Counted from the stretch's first letter, positions 26,501-40,683 are shown. The stretch is DNA of 64,000 nt from Helopsaltes ochotensis (GCA_013400155.1 VXBM01000270.1:500087-564086); one strand, 5' to 3'. Made by a program: numbers and translations. Notes: generated by a model from the letters alone, not told the origin.

Positions 26501-29500
26501 AAGAGGTGACCTTTTAGGGGTTGCTCTTAAGATTTGGGCTCCTGAGCAGCAGTACCTTCATAACAGTGTATCAGATGTTATTAGAAACAACACAGGTAAC
26601 TGCCATGCACACTCTACAGTGTGCTGTAAATAAGAACAAGCAACAATGTTTGAAAAAAATCTAGTACCAAGCCTCAGAATTTTCCATACAAAAGTTAATT
26701 AATATCCCCTGCATATATCTCTCACCAGTTGGTCAGACATCATATGTCTTGTAATCATACAATCTTCAAAGGGATGCATATAAACAGAAAATGCTGTCAT
26801 TGATTTAGGCATACCACTTGGTAAATATACATCAAATGTTCCACAAGAAAGTTCTACTACTAGAACTACTATCTGCACTAAAAAAATAGTAGTAATCACT
26901 TTTTATCATGCTTTAGAGTCAGGTGGCAAGTGGCACATGAATAATTTCCCCACCCATATTGTAAAGCACTGTTATAGTTACAAGATCCTGTACATTCAAG
27001 CGCTGTGGCTTTTAAAACCACACAAGCAGAAATCTTGCAAATATGACAATCAAAAGACAAAGGGGCAGATGGTATTAGCAGTCTAGCATCACTGGGGCTT
27101 ACAGTAACCACTTCCTTAATAGAGATCCCTCGCATCTCATCCAAGCTCACTGCATCTTTTAAGCATCTATTAAATGACAAAGCAGTTCTCATTATGCTCT
27201 TGGCAAATCTTGCCCAACAAATCAAGTACAGTATTCCCTGTAGTAATCAAAAGTTGTGTTTCCAAGCCTGGATTCACCAGCACATTTGTCACACATAATA
27301 GACACCTCAGATTTTCCTGAGGAGTGCAAGTCACTGAAGCCAAATAAATTGCATTACATTTGCTTTGTACTTTCAACTGCATCATTCAGCCCTGCCATTA
27401 ATTCCTGCCACAACTGAGATGTACCACACTTCAAAATTTTCCAATTACAATAGACTTAAAACTAGCACACAAAATAACAACAATAAAAAACCTCAACCAA
27501 AAAATACGTTTTTAACACCAGTATGTTTGCTTTGCTATCATTCACATGAGATATCTTTATTATTCTCTCATAAATTTCAGCAATGCCTGTTGAAGAGGAA
27601 ACTTCAAGGGAAACAGGAGATTTCTGCTGAAAAAGAATTGTACAACAATGGCATTTTCAGAGTTGTACGTGTTTACCTTTGCTAAGGAAAACATGAGAAA
27701 AGTGTGTGCCAAAGCATGGTCATTAGAGCTGGTTTTGGTAATCAGGCAATGAAAGGTTTTACTTTTTATCAGTGCCTCATTCTTGACATTTAGCTCCGTG
27801 GTTTTGTTCTACCATCAGGTTCCACAAATCCCATTTGGAATTACTGAGCACCTCATGCACTCTCTGCAGTAATCAAGGCTTTACACTCAACATTTCTGAA
27901 GCAAAATATTCTCCAATCACTTTAGAAACTTCTTGCAAAAAAGTGACAAAAGCAAAATAAAATGTACAACCAAGTTTTAAGTTCAACAGTTACTGCAAAC
28001 ACCTGTCAGAAACCCTTTACACGGCACCAGACAATCCTGTAGAGAAGACTGGCTAGTCTTATACAGTCACCATTTCAGTTGAGTAAATGAACATATGGCA
28101 CAAAAGTGATAAGACAAAACAATGACTGCTTTTCATTGTGTTTCTGAGCTGCGTCATTCTGAATCAGCCAGACAGAAAGACATATTCTCCATCAGTTTTC
28201 AGAGGCACTGACTGATTCAACATTTTGTGTAACACAGAAAAAAGTTAACAGCAGACGTGCAGATGTGTCTCAAATCCACAGGTATCTGAACACATTGACT
28301 TCCCAAAGGCTTAAAATCTTCATTTTTTACAATATTTATATCTCGAAAATAAAGGCAATTCAATATGCATATGTCAGAAGTTTCAGGACTCCTAAAAAAC
28401 AACAACAAAACAACAAAATAAAACATCCGTTTCTCTTTCCTGTATTCAGCAGCCAGCTATGGATGTTTTCAGCACTGTGCTCAGCACCCTCCTCTCCCAG
28501 CAGCAGATTTCAGCACATCCCCTCATCCTAGTGACAGATAATCACTGCAGTTTTGCAGAGAGATCCTGGCTGCAGCCACGTCCTGCTGTCCTCATGGAGA
28601 GAGCCCCTGTATTTCCACCCTGGCTACATCAGACAGCACCTGCCTAGACCTGTCTGTCAGGAACACAGATTCTTCACTTCCCTGGACTGAAGATCTGGGT
28701 CCTAAAAAAGTTTGCTCTGTTATTTTGTTAACATCAACAGGAATCACACAGGTGAACATTCACACCAGTCCTAGCACATATGCTTCTGATTTTAGCAATA
28801 CCAGCGTGCCAAAAGTGAGAATAGTTCTATACTCAGCTATAAATGGAAGAAAGATTAAGTTATTATGAACACATAAAAGTAATGTGACTATTCACATAAG
28901 ACTTTAAGGAAGAAAAAGCTTCTACAATGCTACTAACACAGATTTTATCTTATAAATAACCATTTCTGCTTTCACAAGTCAATTTTCATGCACCAGTCTT
29001 TCTAGACTCAAGAGCTATAAACAGCTTTCTTGAAAAGAAAACGTCCTCCCAGCAATCTACTTTTATCAAGATTACACAGCTACTTGGGGCAAACATTCCA
29101 GAACACAATCCATCCCCAAATTCTTGGGAAGATCTGTAAAATAAAGCAAAATCAAGTGACTTTACCAACTCCAGCAGTTTTGTCTTTCCTCACAAAACCA
29201 TGAGTATGCTATTGGTCCCTGAAAATAATTTCTGCCGGAAGAGTACTGCAGCATGACAAACTAATGTTCCACAAAATATTTCCAAAGCAAAACTTTCAAA
29301 TTTAATATTAGACAAGAAGAACTTTGTATAATTTCCCAATAAAAATATTGCTTTCTAATTTTAAAGACCTATTTGGAAATCATTATGCAGCAACCTTTTC
29401 TCCTCAGTGGGATTCAGCAACAGATTAGCAGCAGTTAAAAACCTGAGATTTGTACCCTGTTGTTAAGCAAAGGAAAAAGCCATGCTGGCTGCTAATATTT

Positions 29501-32500
29501 TGGTCAAAGCTGACTTTAAAGAAAATAGGAAGCTTGGGACCACCAACCGTGATTTAAGTACTCTTCTACGTGGGAAAAGTTCAACCTTTGCAATAATAGG
29601 ACAAACTTTTGATGACAGGTTCTAGAACCACTCCAAGACTTTCTGCAGGGGAACAGTTGGACATACAAGAGTCCTGCTGCTCATCACAGCAGTCAGTTGT
29701 GAACCTGGTCCATGTACAAGTGAATTCCATTTCCTGCTGACTTCTCTAGAAATTATATTTAGCTTTATGAAACAACACCTGCAAACAAAATTTCAACATT
29801 TTACTGTGAGTATGGCTGAGCTGATTATAGATAACAATAGCAGGCCCACAATGTCTGTGAACTTTTGAGAGATGAAAAGATGCCCTATACACAAACATTA
29901 TGGTTTCCAAACACAAAAAACCCTTAAAATTGTGAGCCTATTGTGAAGATGTTTGGAAAACTTCAACAGCAAAATTATGAGCAAAACAAGCAGGGAGAAA
30001 AGAAATTAAGCCAAAATATGACAAAAAAGGGAACAAGTACCCAATACAGAATGAAGAAAGCTGTAGGAGAAATTAAATGCAAAAAAGTAACTAAAAATTT
30101 GTAAAAAGACAGCATTTCCCGGAGAAAGCAAACACACTTATCCTTCCCTCCAATAAATGCCACCCCACTGTAGGTTTCAAAAGAGAGCGTGCAGTGAAAA
30201 AAGCACCAAGAAAGTGATTCAAGGAAGATGAGAGAATTCTCCCCTTAGGTGACCGGGGAGCTAAAACATGCAGTGAAAAGCCTGTGGGAAAGAGCAGATC
30301 TGTTCCCCACTCCCACTTCAAGCTTTGCCATTCCTCAGACAGAGCTGCTGGGTTACATCCCCACACCAATGTTGAGATTTGGCCTCTGCTGTGCCTCTTG
30401 CTCAAATCCCCATCAGATTTCCAGGGCTCATTTCTCCCCTTGCCGTCTCCCTGCCTGGCTGAATGTTCTTGCCAACCCAAATGGACAAAACAAACTTTGA
30501 TGGAGCCATCACTGCCTCTTGCAGTTTTGTACAATTCTGGCCAAAAGTATTAGTGTCGATAGGATTTAACTACTAATAAATTGTCCACAATCAAAATTTT
30601 GACATGGTTCACTGTTGCAGCAGACACTGAGCTCACCTTTGTCATGGCTACACAGTCATCTGAAAATACATTTGGGTCTAGGTTTTAAAAGAAGTCCAAA
30701 ATATGCAAGGTTCTTTTCTGTGAGCTTTCTATGAAAATCCCTCTATGCAATTATTTTCTCAGGACAGCCAAAGGTCTAAAACACTGAACTATTTCCTCAG
30801 AAATAGGAAATTTTCAACTCTCTGTCCCTTCTATCTTAATTTGATTTCAAAGTCATTAATTTTGAATAATTGTGTTTTGATTTTAGAACTTTTCTTCAGA
30901 AAATAACTGAAAAAAAGAATTTTTAATGAACACCCTAAATATTTAATTTTGAAAATATGAAAGTATAATGTTTCAATCATTTTGGTTCAAAATTAGTTTT
31001 TCTTAAGGTGGGAGATACACAGAAAAAGAATCTATTCAGCAAATGATTTTGCTTTCAGTTAATCCATATTTTCTACATAACCCATGTATGTAAAAAATCA
31101 TCAAGCAGTCTATTTCCTTTTCTACAACTTTCTTCAGCAGGAACTGGATTTCGGTGGCAAATGGGAACTGCTGCTTTTCTCAGCTGTGCAGAGGCTGGGA
31201 AAACACAGCTATAAAGTACCTGCTCATCATCAGTGGGTGAACAGACAAACATTTGGACCAATAGACTTAGTTTTAATTTCTACTTCCCATGTGCAATCGG
31301 GCACACAATTCCATTCTCATGCTACATAAAATTAGTGACATTATTACAAATGTAATCGTACAGTTTGTTTTACTGCATACGAGTTCCCTGTACATTAAAT
31401 GTACTAAGCAATAACAAATTTCTGGTCTCCAACTAGGAAACATGGATAGAACTTGGGTGCTTGCAAATCTTCCTTTAAGTATTAGCTAGGGCTGAAGTGC
31501 TGATCCACTATTTTCAGATTTATGAATAAAACAAAAGTACAGTTTCCTCAGGAAAAAAACCCCAGTTATCTCAGCCTGCTTCTTAGGCCTGGTTCTTCAT
31601 GCACTGTTACACAAGACCTTGAAAAAACCCTTGCCTAAACATGTTTCAAGATTTCTTCCAGTCCTCTCTTATTTCTGCATAAGTGAGACTATTGTTTCTT
31701 AACCAGAAATTAGATATATATAACTCAAAGTTTCTGAGGCATAACTCGACACCATTTTGATCAAACAGAGGTTATTACAAGAATTACAATCTAGTACTTC
31801 AAACATTTTTAGAACAGTCTGTGTGTAAAATATCTAAGTATATAATTTTTTTATCCCCTCAAGTCAAAAGAAATTCGATTTCCTAATATCTAATTTCAGA
31901 AGTAAAATTCTGACGTGTATGGTAACAAATAATAATAATGTTGGTAATCAGTAGCACATACAAGATTTTGCTGGCAGAGGAAGAATTCAAAGGCTAAAGT
32001 TGCAGCAGAGGCAGAGTGGAGAAATCTTCAAGTTTCTTGCTGCAGTTCTAAAGATCAAACTTTAAACAACCCAGGGTGAGAATGAACAAACTTTTTATTC
32101 AAATATTTCTTGCTGTTCAAATTTAGAATTCCTGTTAAAGCTCTATTAAGAACCTTTCAGTAGCAAACAATGGGCTTTTCAAAAATGAGACAGCAAATCT
32201 CTAATAAAAAGAGCCACCTCTGAGTCAAACACATGAAGATTATTAAACTTTCTTTTTAATAAATGAAAGTGTGAAAGAATTTTTTTCCCCTTAAAAATGT
32301 GAGTATTCACACATAGCTATCAGTCAATAAATATCAACAGATTTAATGAAAAGCAGTTATTAGTTTTCTATTTTAAATTAGTTCACATATGTCTGAAATA
32401 ATCCAATCATACATTTCATAGTTAAAATAACAAAATGCCTTTTTATATAATTTTTCAAGGTGACTGCCAATTTTGAGAAATTATTAAATTTCACATAGAT

Positions 32501-33831
32501 AGAAGACTTATTTTTTTAAGTTACATAATGAAACAGCTTCTCAATATAGGGAAGGTCCTTCCTGCTTGTATTAAGTCTGAACAAAACTTCCAGCTAATGC
32601 AGTAAAATAAGAGAATACACCAACGTTAGGCTCAGACTCCACAGCTAAGGACCTGCTCCAGTGCAGCTATGCCTTCATCCTACTGGCTGGAAAACTACCA
32701 AGCTCCCAAGCTTCCCAGCAGCATTTTCAAGCCAGAGGCAGAAGAGGAAAGAAACAGCAAAGATTTAGAGCATCAGCTGTCTAACAGGGACTCCAATTTC
32801 GGATTAATTTTTAGATTAAATATCTCTCCACATGCTGTCACTACAAGCTACAAAGTTATTTCCAGAATGTATTAGTTGATCAGTTTCAGATTGAAGGGAA
32901 CAGTGAACGACTTTGCATCAGTGCCGAGGGCCACAAGGACAGCAGCTGCTGCTGCTGTTGGACCTCAGTTCTCAGACTGCTCCTTAGAAGGAACCATGGA
33001 AGAAAATGATGCAGTTTCTGCTCAGATTTAGTACCACTCTAATTGGCTTCCAACCAATTGCCAACCAGACAAATACAAGTTAGATATCTGGGGCCTATAA
33101 ACAGTTTTCGATGGTTGTGACCCATTTTCCTCACTTGCCAGCTTCAGTCTAAGGGAACAGAATGTCATCCATGAAAGTGTCACAATAGGTGATTAAAAAA
33201 ATCAACACTTGGTCTGCAACACCTTCATAAACATGGGAAAATGGTAGCAAGGAATGAAGACGGAACAAATATCCAAGTATTAGTCCTATTTTTTGTAAGG
33301 AAAAGCCTTTGTGATTAGATTGCAAAATAACATATAAGGATTTTTCTTTCAATACAGCAGCAGGACTCACAACTATTTTTTAATTTACTTTTCTGTAGTC
33401 AATATGATCACTTTATATCAAGAAGGTGGAGGCACTCTGCAATAAAAACTTAACTCAGCAGGTATATAGCATACACAGGCATGTCTGTAGAGCATGTGCT
33501 ATATGATCTTACAAACTAAGCAAGAAACTGAAAAACTTTCAGCCTGAGTAACCCAACTTCTGACACTTCCCAGGTCCTTTGGCAGGATGTGTGCCAGACA
33601 ATAATATTAAGCTTTGTATACTCTAGGAGAAATTGTTCCACCTCAACAGAGATCTTCATGTAAAACAGTATATTATACACATGAAGCTAAGTAGTAAAAG
33701 ATGTGCTATATTTTCCATGAACAAAACCTTAAATTTTTTACTTGCAACTTCAAATGTATTTTTCTATATGCAATTAATTTTTAACTGGAGATATTTTTTC
33801 TGACTCTTAGAAACATTAATACTAAAATCAC
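23560..33831. other. Non-coding stretch
   Basis: About 10 kb of AT-rich DNA with no supportable gene. GC-richer patches occur at about 28,440-28,650 and 30,250-30,520. On - there is a 42-nt exon-like element at 24,828-24,869 (acceptor ending CACACAG, donor AAA/GTAAGT, open frame). Short open frames on - between 26,699 and 27,385 are not longer than expected by chance. Small AT tandem repeats lie at about 24,780-24,812. Confidence 0.45.
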
Positions 33832-33875
33832 TTTCTTTAGCATACAAAATGCTAAACCTTTGTATGCTAAAGAAA
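33832..33875. repeat. Perfect 17-bp inverted repeat with a 10-nt loop
   Basis: TTTCTTTAGCATACAAA at 33,832-33,848 is followed by ATGCTAAACC and then by the exact reverse complement of the first arm at 33,859-33,875. There are no mismatches, and the pairing stops immediately outside. The loop itself repeats part of the arm (ATGCTAAA). It could be a miniature inverted-repeat transposon remnant, a template-switch product or a structured RNA stem; it is shorter than a usual microRNA hairpin. Confidence 0.85.
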
Positions 33876-36800
33876 TTCCCCACTCAGTTTCTTTGAATTC
33901 TAATATATATAAAAATTAATGAAAAAAAAACATGTCTAGAATGCAAATTTTGAAATAAAGTAATTTTGAAAAAAGATATTATTTAACTGTACTTTCCTAG
34001 GTCTAAGTGTACCAGGTGAAAACGGCCTCTAACTAGAAATGAAGAGAGTGAGAACAGGCTGGAGTTGCAGATCCCACCCTCTCCCAGCAGCATTTTCAGA
34101 TGCAGCTCACAGCCAGGTTGAGGTCATGTTGCAAGCACAGGGCACAAGAAGCACAACCTCTGTAATGGAGGCATTTCTGTGGTTCCATTTTGCCACTGTC
34201 ATTTTATGGATCCTTTATGAGGCCATGCCCCTCCCACAGTCAGGCAATGGAAGTGTTTTCGTTGAAGTATCAACCGAATATGCAATTAAGAGCCATAGGA
34301 AAATCCTCTATATCCTCAAGTTAATTCCCTTTAGTTCAGCAGGACCAAGTTCTGCACCAGCTTGCATATTATTAATATTATATTACTATTTGTTGTATTA
34401 GTACATCAAACCACATATACACACAACATCCATTGTTCAGACTCCAATTATTCAGAGTCTGTACAGAAATCAAGTCTAGCACAGGCACTTATTGCTGTGC
34501 TATGACTAAAAGATTTCAAGTGCTGTAGAGCTTATATAAAATGGTCAAAACCACTCAACTCATTCCACAAACAAAAAGCAGCACAGATTTTCTGGAAGAT
34601 GGCAACAATCACACAAAATATTTGACTTTCACTTGTAGAAATGGAAAGTGCAGAAGAGCTCTCTCAGTAACCAGCATCACAAATTCTTTGGATGCAATTA
34701 GTTGCAGAATTTACTCCATTCAAAACAAGCCTGTAAAGTCTTAAAACCTAATACAAAATTTGCTCAACCCATGAAAAGCCTTTGAAGTTTTAAAACCTAA
34801 CATAAATTTCTGTATTCTGTATTTTATCCTCCTGAAAAGGTTATATTAACACAAACAGGGACTGGAGTCTCAATTAAAAGGAACAATAAACATTAAAAGA
34901 CAGCTGCCTCTGCAATAGAAGAGCTATATTTTTGCTAAGTAACTCACTGAACTATAGTAAAAAAAGATTTACAACACTGAGAAGAAGACTTTTGAATTCA
35001 CAATAGAAGAGATTGGTTTCTGCTAAATAGCTTGCTAGTGCTGATAAAAGCCTACAATACAAATCTTTTCAAGGTCATTTGAACCCATGAAAACTGGTTA
35101 AACTCAAAATATCTGTTTACTACCAACATCTGTTTCATTCCAAACAACCCAAATTTTATACCTGAAAGCCTAAACTTAGGCTTTAAAAATATTGAAAGGA
35201 AAATAAATGTACCTCCAACTACTATGTGAATTGCTAATGCTGAGAGTCTGATTTTTAAAAATCAACTCCTGATTTGATTATTCATACTCTGATAGTTGAA
35301 CTACAGTAGCAGAATGAAAAACAGACACTACCAATTGCACACAACATGTAGACTAGATTTCAATAAAACCAGAAATACCATAAAAATCACACTGAAGGTT
35401 GTAGAAATCTCATGTACCATGGGTCAATAACAGGAGTTAAATGGGTTTTCAGCCTTTTAAATGAGACAGAACACAAAAAATCTTCTCTGCAGCTTGATTG
35501 TCTGCAAAAAGCTCTCAATATTTCAGCCAAAGAAATTATGTTTGAAAGCCCAGCCAGTCCTACAATGATAGAAAATCAGTGTAAAACAAAGAGCTAAGGA
35601 ACTACTGCAGTAAAGTATTTTTTCCTTGACATAGACTCATGCTGGAAATCAGAGGGAGCTACAGAGGCGAGTACTTGAGCTGCAGAAGGATTCTTACAGT
35701 CATGCAAATGCTTGCAGTGCTGTAAAACATGCAGGACCGTTACTTGGCAGTGTTATTCCAGAAAGTACTTTGTGCAGCACCCTAATTAACATTGCTCCGT
35801 ATCAGTTGTCCTCATGGTATCTCAAAGACAAAAAAAAACCCAGAAACACTCCGGCCAGTGTGAGCATTTGTCTTATTAGCTGACATGGCTCAAACCCCAA
35901 ACAGCCTGTAGATAGCTTAGAAAAAAATTAATTAATGACCTAAAGTCTTTCCCACGGAAAACACAACCAGGGAGAGAGAACTACCAGGAACAAAAATACA
36001 GGAGATATCTGTATGTGTCCAGCAGTGCCTGTAAAAAAATATTCTATTAAAGAAAATGTCTTTTCCATTGTGCTGCCTGGCAACTCGCCTAATTACTGTG
36101 GTAAAAACGAAAAATGGATGAAAAATGATCCTGCACAGCTTGTAACTCCCTATAAGCCCTTTCTAACTTGAAAATTTTATTTGCTCTAAATAAATGTTAA
36201 TTTCACTACTTAAAAATGTCTGGGAATGCTGAGATGTTAACAAGATATACTTTAAGCAATATTTTAATATATTTTATTACAGCAAGACAGTAATTACATT
36301 AATAAAAAAGCAGTAAATCTAAAGTTTTTATGGACTTATTCCCCTACAGGTCCACAATAATTTTGTAATAATGATCTCAAACTCTCTACCCAAATAAAAT
36401 TCCAAGTGGAAATTGTTTCTTATCCATCTCCCGCAGTGTTTGGTTCTGGTGCCAAAAAACTGATTTAGTGGTAAGGCACTAACTAACGTGAGCTGATTTC
36501 ATTTTCCACTCTGCATATTATAGTTTTTGGGAGGGGGTTGTTTAATTAAAAGAGAGACTCTCAAAAGCCTCTAACTCTCTACTGCACTTCTTCCTTCTTG
36601 GTCTGAACATGCTGCTATGTCCATTCGGAACATTATCTGCTGATTTGAGCATCCAGTCAGTTCCAAAATTTAATATTAAATCTATTTAACAGATGGTTCA
36701 AACTAGGGTCTTAAATGTTTTAACCATCATAGAGTAAAGCAGTGAGCAGAAGAAAAATGAGGGTATAACCCTGCAAGCACCTCCACAGAATTTAACAGCC

Positions 36801-37339
36801 CTTTAAAGTTCCCAGTTACATTTAACAGCAGGCAGGCAACCAAGTATGCAAGTCCCTGATGTGGAACAGGTAATTCTGACATCAATCTAGCAACTTTGGC
36901 ATGAGACTCTTTTTCCTTTCCTTCTCCCTAAAGTGAGAGAATAGATAAAATAAGCTACATATATTTCCATTAGAACTTCTGATATAAACTTGAGATGTAA
37001 TGATGAAATTGACAGCTTTACTTAAAGGAATTCACCTTGAGGGCTGTTGCAGGATATCAAGTTGAACTTGTCTCTTCCATTGCTGGGGAAGAATGATGCA
37101 TAACAGCAGTGCTGAAATTGCACTTGCTCTGTATCCTGTCTGCATTTTGTTTTATTAATTCTGTCAATGAGAAACAGATGCTGTGTTTGATTTTCTCCCG
37201 ACAGCAGTTCAGTGGGGGAAAGCAACAAGCTTAAAGACAGCTCAAGAATGTTTAATTGCTTTACAAAATGGGACACTGAAGGACTGAACTGGAATGCACA
37301 GTTGCACATAAAATACCTGTCAATTTCAATAATCTAGGG
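33876..37339. other. Non-coding stretch
   Basis: No gene or datable repeat seen. Two adjacent + frames (34,039-34,401, 120 codons; 34,541-34,744, 67 codons) have no domain, promoter or splice context. AT-rich runs lie near 36,240-36,300. Confidence 0.5.
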
Positions 37340-37900
37340 CTGTTCCCTAAGTCATATTCCTATTACACTGCACAGTGACAATACAGTGACACACAACAGA
37401 CATGAGAAGCATTATTGCCGCTGTGCCCACCTCCCAAATGTCAGCTATAAAATCAGCAGGATCCCTGCTGAGTTATCCACTGACTGCAATGTGCTGACAT
37501 TGGCAAGCACCATCCATCGCAAATCAACAGCTAGGTGGATTTCTCCTTGCTCCCAGGTTTCAGGAGCATGCCTTTCCCCCCATTTTTAGCTGCTGTCTAT
37601 AATAGGTTTATACAGATTAGCTGCATTAGTGTTGTGTCCCCGATAAGCTGTGATGCTGGCTGGATAATCATCTTCTCTCTCCTTTCCGTGACCCTTCTCC
37701 AATATGAGTCGTTCCTGGGTTTGTCTGGGTTTTTTAAGCTGCCCCACTCCCTGACCTTTTACAGGCCTATGGATCTCGTAACGTTTCAGGAGACAGTTGT
37801 GGAATGTGTAGCAGGCCCTTAGTTGTCTTTTTGCACCTTGAAAAATTGATGAGTCTGTTACTGACTAAATCAAGCCTAATCAGGTACATAATTGTTATCT
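37340..37900. promoter_or_regulatory. Possible conserved non-coding element (enhancer-like texture)
   Basis: A stretch of balanced composition with several CpGs, GATAAGCTGTGAT- and GCATTAGTG-type words, TAAATCAAGCCTAATC near 37,865 and no low-complexity runs. Two overlapping + frames (67 and 95 codons) run through it but show no domain or splice chain. The difference in texture from the AT-rich flanks is clear; the regulatory reading is inference. Confidence 0.25.
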
Positions 37901-39254
37901 TTTAGCTTTCAGTGACCATTACCAGATTTTAAAGGCTACACATCTGTCGCTCTGTTTATCATACCCAGAACTGGTGTTGAATTAGAAGAAAACAAAAAAA
38001 TAGAATTACTCTGGTCACTATGGGTAGACTTCCTTACCTTGCTCTTCCCCCAATATTCAAGTCAAACCTGGTTTTACTAGTCAGTACTAGTCAATTTGAG
38101 GGAATGAGCAGATGACATCAAAAATTTTCCCACCATTCGTAACTGTAAGTTACTAAGGAAAATGGTACTGACTTGTGGAGTGATTACCTTCTATACCAGA
38201 TCATGCTTGTGAATTTTAGAAAGCCCAAGCGCAAGACAGAAATCAGAATCAAGCAGATACAGTGCTGTTCTTCCCATCTTATCAGTAATTTCTAAGATGA
38301 AGAACACAAAGGACCACTGAAAGGTGCTGCCTCACTGCCACAAACCATAGTGAAAGAACCATACTGTGAACTACAGACATTTCATTGCAGAGATAAAATT
38401 TTTCTGTATGGCTGTTGGGAGGGTTCAGTGTCATTTAGGAGATCTGAGCACTCTCTGTTCTTGCTGAATATCATTTTGTACAAAATAGCAATGGAAAGGA
38501 TTTTCCTCATTCATGAGCCATGATGGGGGGAAGAATGAAACTTAAGCCAGCTAATTTTTCCAGGATCATAATGTTCTTCATTTTTAGATCATTTGAGTTC
38601 CATATTAATTCTGGAAAGATGGAGACCTTGCAATCCCCCTGCTCCCTCTCTCATTACATATGTAATTGTAAAAGCTACCCTGCTGTAATAAAACATTAAT
38701 CTCTGTACTTCTTATTATGGGATCACAGACTCACAGTGATGGATGACCATGTGTCAGAGCACATTTCCACAGTACACCATAACATCACTGAGTCATCATC
38801 TGGAGCATGAAAGCACAAGTCCAAAACCTTAGCTAGACTACACATTTTTGTTTGTTTTCTACCTACACTGAAGTAGCTTCTGAACCATATCATTGACAGA
38901 AATACCTGACACTTTATTTAGGCTTAGTCATATCTAATTGAAAAATTCTGCATATCTACAGTAACTATCTTCTGAAATGTGCTTTCCTTACAATGTTAAA
39001 GGCAAAATTCATTATATCCAGGAACAGTAGTACAAGACATGGCATAAACACTATGCAGATTTAAACAAAAAAGACTGCAGAGATAGTACTTCATTGCAGT
39101 TGATATGACAGTACTCACTTTGTAATGCAGTAACAACAGAAATTAGTACACTTAACTACTCTGAAGATTTATCAATGCAGTTTATTTCAACTGCAGGCTT
39201 GCTGAAAAAAATTGGCAGCTATCTTCAGATGGTGGTAAAATATAAATTTCTAAT
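37901..39254. other. Non-coding stretch
   Basis: Nothing supportable except a short duplication of ACTAGTCA around 38,077-38,095 and one strong isolated - strand donor (AAG/GTAAGG) near 38,036 whose upstream acceptor is weak. Confidence 0.5.
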
Positions 39255-40683
39255 GTACATTTTTAATTCTTCTTCATGTTTTATTGCACAGGATAGCCAG
39301 TCTACGAGCACATCTGGAAGATACATTTAGCTATTGACAAGGGCTACTGCCAACCGGTTTTACACAATGCAAAAATTAAAATAAAAACCCAAACAAACAA
39401 AACAAAATCTAAAATCTATGTTATGTATTTAATTGCATATGCCCAATCCATATAACTATGCATCTATCAGTCTTTCACACACACTACAACAGGATCTCCC
39501 ACAACTCTGAAAAGAGAAAACAAATTGCAAAATCACACCATTTTACTTGTTGATTCTTATAAAAAGTTTTTAAGTGGAAATCCCCAACTTTACATTAAAA
39601 CAGTCACAATCAACCTCACATTGGTATCAATGGGATGCTGCTGCTTTGCCAGTCTATGTAACTAGATAATACACGGATATCCTTTACAGTTTATTTTCCC
39701 TTCATCCTATTCAATGTGAAATGTTGAGTTTCACTTACCTGTCAGTGTGTTCTCTGTTATGGAACAACAGTAATATTAGTTAATTTTTTTAAAGCATTGG
39801 CATTTCTAAGTATGTAACATTTTCAGTGCTTCTCCAAACTGGGTTACACATGAGGTTGGTTTACTTTCTTTTGGATTAAGGCTAAAGAAACACATGGTAA
39901 GACATATACCATAGAGACATAAGCAGGACACAGGAAGGGCAAACTAATTATTCCTTACCATCATTCCACAAAAGCTTGGTATTCGTAATTCTAATGGTCT
40001 TTAAGGACTGAAAAAACACAGATTTCTACAGTATCTTACACTTCCTATTACAGCTCACCTGAGCAAACAAGGTAGAAGGAGTAACCTTTTGTAAACTGCA
40101 ACTTTTATTTGTATCAGGTGTCAGCTTTAGGTTTTGAGTAACACTACAATGCTCTCTTTCCTTGAATATGTTGTTTCTTCCTATTTTCTTTCAGTTCTGA
40201 TTATTTAAATTAATTGTTGCCTTTGGCACAAGCATTACAGTTAACAACACATCAACATCCACCTGACATCAAGAAGGAATAACATAGACAGTAAATATAG
40301 ACTGTTCCACTTTTCAAATGAAAGTAATATAAACTGCATATGATAAATTAAGCATGTCTTGCTGGTGCCACAAGTCCCTGTGAAGAGCTGGCAGCCATTT
40401 AGCTGTGCTGTGAATTAGCAACTGCATCTCTTACAAGCAATTAAGTGTGGACAAATCCTGTTCCAAACAAAACCGTTCTACATTTGAGCATACTGAGTTT
40501 AAACATTATCCAAAGTGATAAAAGACACAGCCAAAATGTCATGCTCTTCTTTGCTTTCAAATATACCCAAGAAATGTTCTGGGCATAGCAGGGCAGACTG
40601 CTCTGACCTCTGTAAAGCAACTATTTTTACTCAGACTTACAAAGTTGGAATATACTTCTCACAGAATTGCCCTTGTCTTTCCA
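39255..40683 (-). other. Candidate - strand spliced transcript: four exon-like blocks including a 15-nt microexon
   Basis: Read on -, in order. Block 1, 40,683-40,641 (43 nt): acceptor GGCTTTTTTTCCATTTTCAG, donor TTT/GTAAGT, one frame open. Block 2, 40,007-39,959 (49 nt): acceptor TCTGTGTTTTTTCAG, donor ATG/GTAAGG, one open frame reading SLKTIRITNTKLLWND. Block 3, 39,753-39,739 (15 nt): acceptor ACTGTTGTTCCATAACAG, perfect donor CAG/GTAAGTG. Block 4 from 39,506: acceptor TTTGTTTTCTCTTTTCAG, with an AATAAA on - at 39,283-39,278. Blocks 2, 3 and 4 keep one frame that ends in ELWEILL and a stop; block 1 joins in phase only through its alternative donor (TCT/GTGAGA). The introns are 633, 205 and 232 nt. 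It could be the 3' end of a real gene, a long non-coding RNA, or coincidence. No protein family is recognised. Confidence 0.22.

Noticed and set aside
26699..27385. Three near-contiguous - strand frames (66, 109 and 71 codons) that might be a frameshifted pseudogene
   Set aside because: Frames of this length are expected by chance at this composition over 64 kb, no family is recognised, and the overlaps do not make a sensible joined order.
38716..38760. GGATCACAGACTCACAG resembling the inverted CR1 tail
   Set aside because: The following sequence does not match the CR1 body.
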